NCBI GenBank assembly: GCA_017694885.1
Contig: JADIMH010000015.1
Location: 86,928 to 150,927, forward strand
Direction of reading: 5' to 3'
From: Candidatus Cryptobacteroides faecipullorum
GTDB lineage: Bacteria > Bacteroidota > Bacteroidia > Bacteroidales > UBA932
DNA length: 64,000 nucleotides
Position 1 is the stretch's first letter. Every line of letters starts with the position of its first letter. Shown piece after piece: positions 9,257 through 18,372 of this stretch. The notes beneath the pieces are model-generated. The model ran no database searches and was not told the DNA's origin. It saw only the letters and a program-made list of their open reading frames with translations. The translations under genes and the position numbers were made by a program.

Positions 9257-11156
9257 CGGTCATTTCGCATCTTGAACAGTCGAAATGCAGGATGAAACGC
9301 TGTCCGTTGTTCAGCAGGAACAGGTCTTTGGACGGTCCTGATTCCTTTGTCAGCCGCCGGCATAATCCGAGTTCATACCGGATGCAGTATTTGGTCCGCA
9401 TGAGTTCCGCTTCTTTGAGGTGCGATATTTCGAAAGCGGGTTCGATCCGGCTTGCTCCGGCATTCGTGTATATCTGGCGGGTTATCCTGTTGGACACGTT
9501 GGCTTTGTACGGGATTATATCAGGGACGGGCAACGGATGCTCCGTATTGATTCTGTCTGTCCGGTTCAGAAGCGGCCTTGCTTTGCAGTCCATGGCATCG
9601 AGCGCATCCGCAATTTTCCGTCGGATTCCGTTTATCGATGATACTGGCATCAGCGGTAATTGTCCGCAATCATACGCCAGACTCTTTACCGAAAACCGGT
9701 AATGCCCGGTATTCTTTGACATCTGGCCTGTGAATATGGCTTCCATTCTTTCCGTATTTTCCGCAGCCTGTGATCCCTGTCCGTATGTTCCGGCAACTGT
9801 CCTGCCGTCTTCGCTTTCGGCTTCGACATAGACGGAAAAACCGTTGCCGGTATGTGTTATGCGGATATTTACAGATACATTGATGTATCTTGACGGGGTG
9901 TCTGTTTCGATTTTCTTTTCGAAAGCCGTATCGGTGTTTCTGTAGATTTTCGCTCCAAGAAAGAGTTCCGGAACCGGTTTGCATTTGATTTCGAGACCGT
10001 TGCAGACATCTGCGCGGAACCCTGTGACTTCAGAGCTGCGGGATACGAAAGAGAAACCGTCCCCGTTGTTGAGTTTAAGTCCGGAGGAGCCGCGTTTTTT
10101 TCCGGACTCATCAGGACGTATGCGGAGCATGTCTTTACCTGGGCTGATGAAGGATACCGTTCCGACTTCTTCTCCCATGCCTTTTGCAGAGTCGAAAGTG
10201 GACCATTTCCCGCGCCTGCCGTCAATGAACAGCTGTGTGTATCCCCGATTGAAGGTCTTGTCGGGACAAGGGGTGAAACCGCCTTCGGCCCGTCCGAAAG
10301 ACGCCCTGCGGAACAGTCCGTCCGACAATGCGACAATACGGTCCAAGGCCAATGAATAGTCCCGGACGATATTCTTTACGTATGACATGTTCTTCAGCCG
10401 TCCTTCGATCTTGAAGGATGTAATGCCTGCCTGTGCAAGATCAGAGAGCCTTTCCTTGAGGTTGAAGTCCTTAAGGGACAGAAGAGCCTTGTTTTTTACC
10501 AGTATCCTTCCGTTTCCGTCTTCAAGGTCATAAAGGGATCTGCAGGCCTGGGCGCAGGCGCCCCTGTTCGCACTTCTTCCCGTAATGGCTTCGGACATAT
10601 AGCATTGCCCGCTGTAGCAGACACATAATGCGCCGTGTACGAAAAACTCCAGTTCACAGTCTACGGCCTCACGGATCGCCAGTATCTGCTCCAGGGACAG
10701 TTCCCTTTCGAGGATCAGTCTTGAGAATCCCAGGTCTTCGTAGAATCTGGCCTGATCCGGAGTCCGTATCGCACATTGGGTCGATGCGTGCAGCGGCAAG
10801 GAAAACCCATTGCCCCGGTTTATGCTTTCGGCTGCCATTTGGAGGATCGCAGGATCCTGTACTATTATGGCATCGGCACCGGCATCCTGTGCGGCCAGCA
10901 TCAGTTGGCGGGCATCTTCAAGCTCGCTGTCATACAGGATAGTGTTGAGAGTAATGAATATTCTTGCTCCGTAGCGGCGGGCATGGCTGCAAAGCGACCG
11001 GATGTCTTCAATACTGTTTCCGGCTGCCTGCCTTGCACCGAACCGCGGGCCTGCCATATATACGGCATCGGCACCGCAGTCTATCGCCGCAATGCCGATG
11101 TCTATATTTCTGGCGGGAGCAAGAAGTTCCAGATCCCTGGTCTTGCAATCAGCCAT
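9225..11156 (-). CDS. U32 family peptidase / RNA hydroxylation factor-like protein
   Basis: 643-residue member of peptidase family U32. N-terminal residues ELLAPARNIDIGIAAIDCGADAVYMAG start the TIM-barrel-like core; the family signature HGALCVCYSGQCYMSEAITG is followed by ANRGACAQACR with clustered cysteines. Related proteins TrhP and RlhA of E. coli act in hydroxylation of tRNA uridine-34 and 23S rRNA, and older members were described as collagenases; which applies here is inference. The C-terminus ends with a DCSRCEM cysteine pair. It starts 3 nt after the stop of the TPR gene (same strand), so both probably share a transcript. Confidence 0.9.
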   Translation of the reverse strand: MADCKTRDLELLAPARNIDIGIAAIDCGADAVYMAGPRFGARQAAGNSIEDIRSLCSHARRYGARIFITLNTILYDSELEDARQLMLAAQDAGADAIIVQDPAILQMAAESINRGNGFSLPLHASTQCAIRTPDQARFYEDLGFSRLILERELSLEQILAIREAVDCELEFFVHGALCVCYSGQCYMSEAITGRSANRGACAQACRSLYDLEDGNGRILVKNKALLSLKDFNLKERLSDLAQAGITSFKIEGRLKNMSYVKNIVRDYSLALDRIVALSDGLFRRASFGRAEGGFTPCPDKTFNRGYTQLFIDGRRGKWSTFDSAKGMGEEVGTVSFISPGKDMLRIRPDESGKKRGSSGLKLNNGDGFSFVSRSSEVTGFRADVCNGLEIKCKPVPELFLGAKIYRNTDTAFEKKIETDTPSRYINVSVNIRITHTGNGFSVYVEAESEDGRTVAGTYGQGSQAAENTERMEAIFTGQMSKNTGHYRFSVKSLAYDCGQLPLMPVSSINGIRRKIADALDAMDCKARPLLNRTDRINTEHPLPVPDIIPYKANVSNRITRQIYTNAGASRIEPAFEISHLKEAELMRTKYCIRYELGLCRRLTKESGPSKDLFLLNNGQRFILHFDCSRCEMTVRMDTHGSRK

Positions 11157-11159
11157 TTA

Positions 11160-12098
11160 TCAGTTACATTTAAGGGCAGTCATCTGCTGCTTTGCAGTTG
11201 CTCCGTATTTTGCGTTGTCGGCAATCTTCTGGTAGTATCCGCAAGCCTTTGCATTGTCGCCGAGCTGCTGGGCGAGAACCGCTACGGTATAGTACATGTC
11301 AGGAATGTTGCGGGCATTAGGCGCCAGGGCGATGTAGCTCTCGATGTATTTGAGGGCCTCGTCATTCTTGCCGAGCTGCATTGAAGCTGTACCTGCTACC
11401 TGCATGGCTGTTGCGTTTTCCTGATATTCATTGGATTTGAGGGCATGAGTGACTGCATCGGCATAATTCTTTGCCTTGAGGTCTGAAGCCGCGAGCCTTA
11501 CATACATGTTGGAAAGCTGCTTTACGGCCTGTTTTTCCTGTCCGTACTGCATTGAAGATGTGAAGGCAGCTTCGGCTTCGGCTATCTTGCCGGCGGCGCT
11601 GAGGGCTGTTCCGAGTCTCAGGTATGCAGCTCCGTTGGACGGGTCGGCAGCGATGATCTTTTCATAAGCTGCAGCCGCTCCTGCATAGTCTTTCGCATTG
11701 AGCAGGCTGTTTGCCTGGGTCATATATACCTGAGGGATAAGTTCTGCGGCTTCGGTTTCCGCGTCTGCGTTGCCGTATTCCTTGGCTGAAGCGATGGTTT
11801 TGTTCAGCTGCTCTATGGCCTGAGTGTAATTTTCAGCCTTAATGAGATCCTTGGCGATGGAAAGTTCTACGTTAGGAATGATATTCTTGCAGTTGTTCAC
11901 TACGTCCGTACCGGCTTCCCCGCATGCTTCGGCCTGTGAAAGAGCCTGCTTGAAATACTCGAGGGCACCGGCGTTGTCTCCCATCTGGAGAGCCATGGCC
12001 CCATTGTTGTAAGTGTCTGTCGCCTGTTGCATGTCCTGCGCGGCTGCGATACCTGCGGAGAGTACTGCCGCAGCAATGATAATCGAGATCTTTTTCAT
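11160..12098 (-). CDS. Secreted TPR-repeat protein
   Basis: 312 residues: signal peptide of about 20 residues (MKKISIIIAAAVLSAGIAAAQ) and then five or six degenerate tetratricopeptide repeats. Examples are YNNGAMALQMGDNAGALEYFKQAL, cut at its ends, and AAAYEKIIAADPSNGAAYLRLG. TPR superhelices are protein-binding scaffolds; placement is periplasmic or outer-membrane associated. No catalytic motif is seen. It has its own -7 box at 12141-12148 and leads the unit with the U32 gene, divergent from the M16-like gene. Confidence 0.88.
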   Translation of the reverse strand: MKKISIIIAAAVLSAGIAAAQDMQQATDTYNNGAMALQMGDNAGALEYFKQALSQAEACGEAGTDVVNNCKNIIPNVELSIAKDLIKAENYTQAIEQLNKTIASAKEYGNADAETEAAELIPQVYMTQANSLLNAKDYAGAAAAYEKIIAADPSNGAAYLRLGTALSAAGKIAEAEAAFTSSMQYGQEKQAVKQLSNMYVRLAASDLKAKNYADAVTHALKSNEYQENATAMQVAGTASMQLGKNDEALKYIESYIALAPNARNIPDMYYTVAVLAQQLGDNAKACGYYQKIADNAKYGATAKQQMTALKCN

Positions 12099-12140
12099 GA
12101 TATTCGGTTTAGTTTGATTGCATTTATATTCGCATAACTA

Positions 12141-12148
12141 CAAAAGTA
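12141..12148 (-). promoter_or_regulatory. -7 box TACTTTTG for the TPR gene
   Basis: Plus-strand CAAAAGTA, a TAnnTTTG match on the minus strand about 43 nt before the TPR start. It lies back-to-back with the M16-like promoter at 12163. Confidence 0.6.
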
Positions 12149-12162
12149 GAAATTTTTTATTT

Positions 12163-12170
12163 TATTTTTG
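12163..12170 (+). promoter_or_regulatory. -7 box TATTTTTG for the M16-like gene
   Basis: Exact TAnnTTTG match. The longest M16-like frame would start with a TTG inside this box (12168), so the real start is the ATG at 12189. Confidence 0.65.
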
Positions 12171-12188
12171 TATAAGATAAGGCCAAAT

Positions 12189-14870
12189 ATGACAAAAAAA
12201 ATTATCAGGATATTCATTTTTGCCGCATCTGTTTTGCTATCTGCTTCATTGTCAGTGGCTCAGAATGTTCCGCCACTGCCTGTGGACCCTTCAGTCACAT
12301 ATGGGGTCCTGCCGGACAATATATCATATTACATCGTAAGCAATCCGACGGACAAGGGCTTTGCGGACTTTTCCCTTGTCTGGAGGCTCGGAACTCCGGA
12401 AAGGAAGGATACGGCAGCATTGTCTTCCTGTCCTGAGCGGACGGCTGTATCTAAGGACGAAGCCCTGCGGATAGCCAGGAAGGCATTGGCCGGAACCTCC
12501 CTTTTTTCTTCCCGCACCCCTGACAGATTCCTTCGGGACAACGGGGTACAGGGTTCTTCATGCGGATATATCGAAATGAAGGACAGTGCCTTGGTATTCA
12601 GGTTTTCTAATGTGAACCTGAACCGGGGTGAAAGTTTTCTGGATTCCCTTTTCCTTCTTGCATTCGATCTGGTCAGGGAATATTCCGTAACTGTACATAA
12701 AAAAGGAGCATCGGACTGCGGCCAGGCTATAATCGTATCGGGAGATATCGACCGCAATGCCATTTATTCGAAAATAAGGCTTATGTCGTTTTTTGTCCCG
12801 GATATCGGCCCGGAAGAGCCGTCATATGATTATAAGTGGTGTCCTGCGGACAGCCTTAAATGCATTTCGGTTACGGACCGGGACGGAAAGACGGCTTCCG
12901 TGACAGCGGAATATTCCTTTCCCAGAATTCCGAGAGAATATATGGGTACAGCCCTTCCTGCGGTATCTGAGCAGATGGGGCAGGAGCTCGGGATGATTCT
13001 TGAAGCCAGGTTGAGGAAAGGATTGTATGAAGAAGGAATCCCGGTATCGGATGTCGGCTACCGGTTCACCGGAAGCTCGCAGTGGAGCGGGGACGAGAAA
13101 TATACCGTCAGGGTAAATGCCGCAAGGGAGGATGTGCCGGATGTCATTGCCGTATTGTCATCGGTTCTTTCACAGCTTTCTGCAGGCGGCATAACGCTAA
13201 AGGAATATGCCCAGGTGAAAAAAGCCGTCGGCCGGCACCTCGGCTATCAGGCCAGGACATATGTAAAGAATAATTCTGAGAATATCGACAGGTGCATTTC
13301 ATCTTTTCTGTATGGGACCGCCCTTGCCTCTCCGGCGGAGCGTTACAGTTTCTTTGAGGCAAGCGGTCTTCCGGATTCTGCCGGTCTCCGGTATTTCAAC
13401 AGATTCGTTTCTTCTCTTGTCGGCAGTACGGGGAACATGACTTTGACCTGCGTATCGGATTCGTCCGAGGTGACGGATATCGGGATGAAGGAGATTTTCC
13501 GGCGGTCGTGGAACGATACTTCATGCGTGCTCGCCCCACATGTTTCCAGCTATAGCGATACTGCCGCTTTCGATATCCTTCCAGGCAAGTGCAAGATCAG
13601 CCGGACGAGGAAGGAGTCGATGTCAGGCGGGACCGTCTGGACTTTTTCCAACGGAATGAAGGTGGTTTATAAGCATCTGCCTGCGGGAGGCCGCTTCTGG
13701 TATTCGCTTGTGCTGAAGAAGGGATTCTCTTCGGTGCCGGATCTTGAGCCTGGCCAGGGTGCGTTTTTTTCAGATATTCTCGGACTGTATAAGGTTGCGG
13801 GAATGAAGCATGATGACTTTGACAGTCTGTTGTCTGCCATGGATATAGTGATGGAAAGGAATGTAGGGCCGGTGGATATGAGCCTTTCAGGAAACGCCGC
13901 TTCGGGATCGCTGGAGTTTCTGTTGAAATCCCTTGTGTCGATATCGAAAGACAGTGCTGCAGACAGTGCCGCATTCGACTATTATCTCAAATGCGAGAAA
14001 CTGAAGCTGCAGGAAACGGGCGGGGTAGAAGAAAGACTGGTGGCGATTGACAGCATTATAAGTCCGGATTTCAGATATTCCAGCTTTAAAGCGCCGTCCC
14101 GCCTTACCCGGGATCTGCTGCATGTCTCCGACAGCTATTTCAGAAACCAGTTCGAACGGATAAATGACGGTGTTCTGGTGCTTGTCGGGGATCTTGATGA
14201 GTTTGCCTTGAAAAAGACACTGCAGGAGTATGTCGGCAGCTTTCCTGTGAGCAAACGAATGCTTCCCGTACGGGTGCAGGGAGCCGAACTGGTGTCCGGC
14301 GGATCGACCTATACGGTAAACGGCAGGGAAACGAGCCTTGATGTCGTGATGTCTGTTCCGGCACGTCTCGATATCCAGAGCTATATGGCTTCAGAAATGG
14401 CCGCCATGGCCCTTTATGATGCAGCGGTAGCTTCCATGGCCGGAATGGCCGCTTCTTTGAATGTATCGGGCAATTTTTCTACCGTACCGTCTGAAAGGCT
14501 TAACATAGCGGTCTCGGTTGACGCGTGCGACACGGCGTATTTCGCTGAAGGCGTGACAGGGATGAAACCGGTAAGGGCTCTGTTCGCATTGCGTTCAGTG
14601 CTCAGAACCCTTTCCATGGAGAATCTTCCGCAGTCAATGCTCGACACTTACAAGTCGACATTGAAAAATGCCATATCCTCAAGAAGCAATGATCCTGACT
14701 ACTGGGTAGAGGCCGTGTCGAGACGTTTCATATATGGAAAGGATTTCCATACGGATTACTCCGGTAAAATAGATGCCGTAACGGCAGACAATGTAAGGGA
14801 AATAATCTATTCACTGGACAACGGGGCAAAGGTAGAATATATTGTCCGTCCGAAAAGAAAAACGAAATGA
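12189..14870 (+). CDS. M16-fold peptidase-like protein lacking the zinc motif
   Basis: 893 residues with a cleavable signal peptide (about 1-25, ending SLSVAQ). The layout is that of secreted M16 (pitrilysin-like) proteins: two tandem alpha/beta units, an N-terminal one opening with LPDNISYYIVSNP, a second opening with WTFSNGMKVVYKHLPAGG near residue 490, and a VSGDID or LVGDLD strand in each. The catalytic HxxEH zinc motif expected about 30 residues into the first unit is absent (the region reads DTAALSSCPERTAVSK), as is any HxxEH elsewhere. It is therefore likely an inactive homologue serving as subunit or chaperone. It overlaps the DUF3109 gene by 4 nt (ATGA). Confidence 0.85.
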   Translation: MTKKIIRIFIFAASVLLSASLSVAQNVPPLPVDPSVTYGVLPDNISYYIVSNPTDKGFADFSLVWRLGTPERKDTAALSSCPERTAVSKDEALRIARKALAGTSLFSSRTPDRFLRDNGVQGSSCGYIEMKDSALVFRFSNVNLNRGESFLDSLFLLAFDLVREYSVTVHKKGASDCGQAIIVSGDIDRNAIYSKIRLMSFFVPDIGPEEPSYDYKWCPADSLKCISVTDRDGKTASVTAEYSFPRIPREYMGTALPAVSEQMGQELGMILEARLRKGLYEEGIPVSDVGYRFTGSSQWSGDEKYTVRVNAAREDVPDVIAVLSSVLSQLSAGGITLKEYAQVKKAVGRHLGYQARTYVKNNSENIDRCISSFLYGTALASPAERYSFFEASGLPDSAGLRYFNRFVSSLVGSTGNMTLTCVSDSSEVTDIGMKEIFRRSWNDTSCVLAPHVSSYSDTAAFDILPGKCKISRTRKESMSGGTVWTFSNGMKVVYKHLPAGGRFWYSLVLKKGFSSVPDLEPGQGAFFSDILGLYKVAGMKHDDFDSLLSAMDIVMERNVGPVDMSLSGNAASGSLEFLLKSLVSISKDSAADSAAFDYYLKCEKLKLQETGGVEERLVAIDSIISPDFRYSSFKAPSRLTRDLLHVSDSYFRNQFERINDGVLVLVGDLDEFALKKTLQEYVGSFPVSKRMLPVRVQGAELVSGGSTYTVNGRETSLDVVMSVPARLDIQSYMASEMAAMALYDAAVASMAGMAASLNVSGNFSTVPSERLNIAVSVDACDTAYFAEGVTGMKPVRALFALRSVLRTLSMENLPQSMLDTYKSTLKNAISSRSNDPDYWVEAVSRRFIYGKDFHTDYSGKIDAVTADNVREIIYSLDNGAKVEYIVRPKRKTK

Positions 14871-15466
14871 AGAATGACCATACCATCATCCAGATAGACG
14901 ATTGTCTGGTTTCCAGCGAGATTCTGACCGAGTATTTTGCATGCGACTATGAAAGATGCAAAGGCTGCTGCTGTATCATAGGAGACAGCGGAGCCCCGCT
15001 GGAAGAATGCGAGGCTGAGGCCATAGAAAAGAATTATCCCGTATTTTCGGGAGAGATGCGTCAGACCGGCCGGGATAAGATAGCCGCATCGGGCTTTTTC
15101 GAAATAGACATTGACGGGGACATGGTTACTCCGCTGGTTCCCGGAAGCGAAGAATGCGCCTATACCCATTTCGATGAAAACGGGAACTGCTTCTGTGCCA
15201 TGGAAAAGTGCTGGTTTCAAGGCAAAGGGGATTTCCGCAAACCGATATCCTGCTGGCTGTATCCGATAAGGATTACACGGCTGAGCAACGGTCTCAGGGC
15301 CCTTAACCTCCACCGGTGGGACATCTGCAGGGATGCATTTATCAAAGGGAAAAAAGAAAAGGTCCGCGTATTTGAATTTTTACGCGAACCCATAGAACGG
15401 TATTTCGGAAAGGATTTCTATTCGGCTTTGTCAGAAGCCTCCAAGATGCTGAGTGCGCGCTCGTAA
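14867..15466 (+). CDS. DUF3109 family protein (cysteine-rich)
   Basis: 199 residues, recognised as the Bacteroidetes DUF3109 family. It has a cysteine cluster CDYERCKGCCC (about 26-36) and more cysteines at ECAYTHF, NCFCAMEKCW and SCWLYP, resembling the YkgJ/CxxCxxCC metal-binding proteins, so zinc or iron-sulfur binding is likely. No enzymatic role is known to me. The start codon overlaps the M16-like stop (ATGA), so translation is coupled. The last 49 nt overlap the convergent DUF2007 gene. Confidence 0.9.
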   Translation: MKNDHTIIQIDDCLVSSEILTEYFACDYERCKGCCCIIGDSGAPLEECEAEAIEKNYPVFSGEMRQTGRDKIAASGFFEIDIDGDMVTPLVPGSEECAYTHFDENGNCFCAMEKCWFQGKGDFRKPISCWLYPIRITRLSNGLRALNLHRWDICRDAFIKGKKEKVRVFEFLREPIERYFGKDFYSALSEASKMLSARS

Positions 15467-15636
15467 TCGGCGGCGTTGACCTTTACGGTAATCTTGTCAT
15501 CTGCATACCGGATAGACGGGAACTGTGAGTTTTCTCCGAATACGGCGGCTTCTATCCCGTTGTCCTTCAGTTTTGTTTCTGCGATATGTGCAAGCATCGG
15601 ATCCTGGAAACTTGCAACGGTCTTCAAATCGTCCAT
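15418..15636 (-). CDS. DUF2007 domain protein
   Basis: 72-residue protein consisting of one DUF2007 domain: VASFQDPMLAHIAETKLKDNGIEAAVF, cut here, continues into DKITVKVNAADYERALSIL. The fold is ferredoxin-like, related to the regulatory ends of GlnD/PII-type proteins; it is annotated elsewhere as putative signal-transducing protein, but the ligand is unknown. The 3' end overlaps the DUF3109 gene on the other strand by 49 nt. Confidence 0.88.
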   Translation of the reverse strand: MDDLKTVASFQDPMLAHIAETKLKDNGIEAAVFGENSQFPSIRYADDKITVKVNAADYERALSILEASDKAE

Positions 15637-15682
15637 AACAGAAAAATTTTAAAAGATTATATGCGGGCTCTGTACTCCAGAG

Positions 15683-16144
15683 CTATTCTTCTCTGCGGAA
15701 ACGGCTTTCCAGTCCCATTGCCAGGCGGATCACATCCTTTCGCATCCCTTCCAGTTCCACGCCGCCTATTTTTGCGGTGAAGACAATCCTGTCTTCATAC
15801 ATCCTGGTGAATCTGCCGGTCCCTTTCTTCCGGAAAGACATTGTTCCGGTATCCTCCGATTCGAGGGTATATCCCCTTCCGGCCATGAATGCCTTGATTG
15901 CATCCTTGTCCTCTTCCCAGCTGCCGGGAATCATGGCTTCTTTTCTGATGAACCCTACGCTCGGATAGATGGCGCTTATGACTGCGAAAATCAGGGCGAT
16001 TTTCCACAGGGCGCTGTACCCGCCTTTGAACATTGTGGAGATGTCTCCTTCCGCAGCCCCCGTAAGGACCAGAATCGCCATTATGACAATGAAAAGCAGT
16101 GTAAAATAAATGAAATACTTTACGGCTCTAATGAAATATCTCAT
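15683..16144 (-). CDS. Small inner-membrane protein, unknown
   Basis: 153 residues, not assigned to a family. Two membrane segments (about 9-28 and 47-65) are followed by a cytosolic domain of about 85 residues with strands FMAGRGYTLESEDTGTMSFRKKG, cut at its ends, and DRIVFTAKIGGVELEGMRKDV. This arrangement recurs in Bacteroidetes hypothetical proteins. It lies 46 nt upstream of the DUF2007 gene on the same strand, so both may be cotranscribed. Confidence 0.78.
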   Translation of the reverse strand: MRYFIRAVKYFIYFTLLFIVIMAILVLTGAAEGDISTMFKGGYSALWKIALIFAVISAIYPSVGFIRKEAMIPGSWEEDKDAIKAFMAGRGYTLESEDTGTMSFRKKGTGRFTRMYEDRIVFTAKIGGVELEGMRKDVIRLAMGLESRFRREE

Positions 16145-16218
16145 CGGTGTTCAGGATTTATACGCAGACAAATGTAATAAAATTATCGGTTATTTAAAAG
16201 GGAAGGCTTCCGGTCGTT

Positions 16219-18282
16219 TTATGTATTCCTTCTCGGATCGGCAAAGAATACCATGCCCTGCTGGTCGATCTGTTCGGGATAGAGTATGAGCAGATTGGCC
16301 GAAGAGAAACTCTTGTTGATAAGTGCGGGGAGTCTGTCAAAAGCCGGGTCGTATGATACCGACCCATAGCGGGCGCTGACTATGACAAGGAGATGTTCAT
16401 GCCTGACTTTCATGGCGGATATCTTGTCGGCGAACGGTTTTTTCTCTTCGATGCCGATTCCGGCCAGGGTACGGGCATCCGTTTTATCTACAATGTCCCT
16501 GATGCGGGCTGCCGTATCCTCTTCCGCAAGGAAATGTATCCGGCAGCCCAACTGGGCTGCCATCCGGCATAAATGAAGTATCCATCTTGAAAATCCCGTT
16601 TCGAATTCGGCGAGGGCGGGAACCGCTACCGTAATGCCTTTAAGCGTATTTACCGGCATCATCAGACGCACTACCATGACTTCCCGGCATGTCCCTTTCA
16701 GGATGCTTCCCGTGAGGCTTCCGAAGAACGAGTCCAGAAAACTGCTTTTCCGGTGAAGGCCTATGACCAGGTCCGTAATGTCTTTTTCCTTGATGGTATG
16801 GACGATGCCAGAAGCGATGTTGATGTCGTATCTGCAGACCATGTCAGTCCTGACATCTGCGGCAGAGGCTATCATTGCGGCCTTTTCAAGGCTTTTCCGT
16901 CCGGCAGATTCACCTGTGTCTGAGGACGATTCATCGTTTATGACGCTTAGGGCCACTATGCCGTCCTTCCGTTTCGGATCCTTTATGACGAGGGCAAGGT
17001 TGATCAGGTTTTCAATAGTGTCCGGATTTGCCACCGGAATCAGTATCTTTTCCCTGTTTCCGGACTGTTCCGGATTCCGGCGTGCCGACGATGTCTTCTC
17101 TTCCATCGCGAAACGTCTGGATGCACGCTCGGTTTCTATGGTACTTATCACGCATGTGAAAAGGATCATGATTACGGTTCCGTTCAGAACATCATCGTTC
17201 AGAAGCCTTTCGCCGTTTTCCATGATTATTTCGTGTCCGATAAGTACTGCGGCGAGGGTTGCCGCAGCCTGTGCGTTGCTCAGTCCGAACATCATTTTGC
17301 GTTCATTTCCCGACATCCGGTATATCTTCTGGGTAAAGAATGCGGCAAGCCACTTGCTCAGCGTGGCCACTACGGTCATGACTATTGCCACTTTCATGGC
17401 TTCCCCTCCGGCAACGAAGCTCCGCACGTCTATTATCATTCCGACCCCTATCAGGAAATAGGGGATAAAAAGGGCGTTTCCGACGAATTCCAGACGGTTC
17501 ATCAGGGGAGAGACTTTAGGAACCAGCTTGTTGAGCACCATTCCCACCAGGAAAGCTCCGAGGATACCTTCCATCCCGGCAAGGGACATAAGTCCTCCTC
17601 CGAGGAATACGAGAGCCAGGACGAAGATGAACTGCATAACGGCATCATCGTATTTGCGGAAGAACCATCGGCCCAGTACCGGTACAAGGAACACTATCGC
17701 GAAGCTCAGCAACGCTACCTTGACCACCAGGGATATCCAGTAGAGACTGTCTACGGTACCTTTGTACATTCCGCTTATAACTGCCAGAATCACCAGGGCG
17801 AGGGTGACGGTAACGGCCGTTCCGCCGATGGTTATGTTCACGCTCCGCTGACGGGACAGACCGTATCTGCTGACAATCGGATATGCCACCAGCGTATGGG
17901 AAGCGTACATGCTGGCCAGAAGAATGGAAGAGACCATGCTGAAACCGAGCAGGCTGACACTCGTCCAAATACCAAGAACCATCGGAATGATGAACGTAAG
18001 CAGACCGAAAACAAGCCCCTTTACCTTGTTCTTCCTGAAATCCTCCATATCCATTTCCAGTCCGGCAAGGAACATTATGTAGTAAAGTCCCACCTGTCCG
18101 AACAGTTCGAAACTGCTGTCCCGTTCGAGTATGTTGAGTCCGTGTTCGCCGATGAGTATTCCGGCCAGGATCATTCCTATGATATGCGGAATCTTCAGTT
18201 TGCCCAGGATAATAGGCGCGAAAAGGATAATTATCAGTACAATGAAGAATATCCAAATGGGGTCTGTCACCGGGAAGTCCAT
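16219..18282 (-). CDS. CPA2 cation:proton antiporter with stress-protein domains
   Basis: 687 residues. The N-terminal 400 residues form about 12 membrane helices of the KefB/NapA-type monovalent cation:proton antiporter-2 family (IPHIIGMILAGILIGEHGLNIL, cut at its ends, and FLAGLEMDMEDF). The cytosolic C-terminus from about 425 contains two universal-stress-protein-like domains (KILIPVANPDTIENLINLAL and TDLVIGLHRKSS, then GITVAVPALAEFETG). It probably exchanges Na+ or K+ for protons. Starts at 18288 and 18282 are both ATG; the longer frame begins with a TTG overlapping the -7 box at 18304-18311 and is rejected. Confidence 0.92.
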   Translation of the reverse strand: MDFPVTDPIWIFFIVLIIILFAPIILGKLKIPHIIGMILAGILIGEHGLNILERDSSFELFGQVGLYYIMFLAGLEMDMEDFRKNKVKGLVFGLLTFIIPMVLGIWTSVSLLGFSMVSSILLASMYASHTLVAYPIVSRYGLSRQRSVNITIGGTAVTVTLALVILAVISGMYKGTVDSLYWISLVVKVALLSFAIVFLVPVLGRWFFRKYDDAVMQFIFVLALVFLGGGLMSLAGMEGILGAFLVGMVLNKLVPKVSPLMNRLEFVGNALFIPYFLIGVGMIIDVRSFVAGGEAMKVAIVMTVVATLSKWLAAFFTQKIYRMSGNERKMMFGLSNAQAAATLAAVLIGHEIIMENGERLLNDDVLNGTVIMILFTCVISTIETERASRRFAMEEKTSSARRNPEQSGNREKILIPVANPDTIENLINLALVIKDPKRKDGIVALSVINDESSSDTGESAGRKSLEKAAMIASAADVRTDMVCRYDINIASGIVHTIKEKDITDLVIGLHRKSSFLDSFFGSLTGSILKGTCREVMVVRLMMPVNTLKGITVAVPALAEFETGFSRWILHLCRMAAQLGCRIHFLAEEDTAARIRDIVDKTDARTLAGIGIEEKKPFADKISAMKVRHEHLLVIVSARYGSVSYDPAFDRLPALINKSFSSANLLILYPEQIDQQGMVFFADPRRNT

Positions 18283-18303
18283 AAGCATAGATGTTAATAT
18301 GTA

Positions 18304-18311
18304 CAAATTTA
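18304..18311 (-). promoter_or_regulatory. -7 box TAAATTTG for the antiporter
   Basis: Plus-strand CAAATTTA, an exact TAnnTTTG match on the minus strand, placing transcription start about 10-15 nt before the ATG. Confidence 0.65.
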
Positions 18312-18339
18312 GAAAATTTTACGGTTTCCGGAAATATAG

Positions 18340-18347
18340 TATTTTTG
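18340..18347 (+). promoter_or_regulatory. -7 box TATTTTTG for the MATE gene
   Basis: Exact TAnnTTTG match 25 nt before the MATE start codon, back-to-back with the antiporter promoter 28 nt away. Confidence 0.65.
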
Positions 18348-18372
18348 CAGCCCGTTTTACCGCAGGAAAGAT

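Noticed and set aside
17233..18297. 354-residue plus-strand frame rich in His, Gln and Glu opposite the antiporter gene
   Set aside because: Complement of hydrophobic antiporter codons gives such polar compositions; no start signal.
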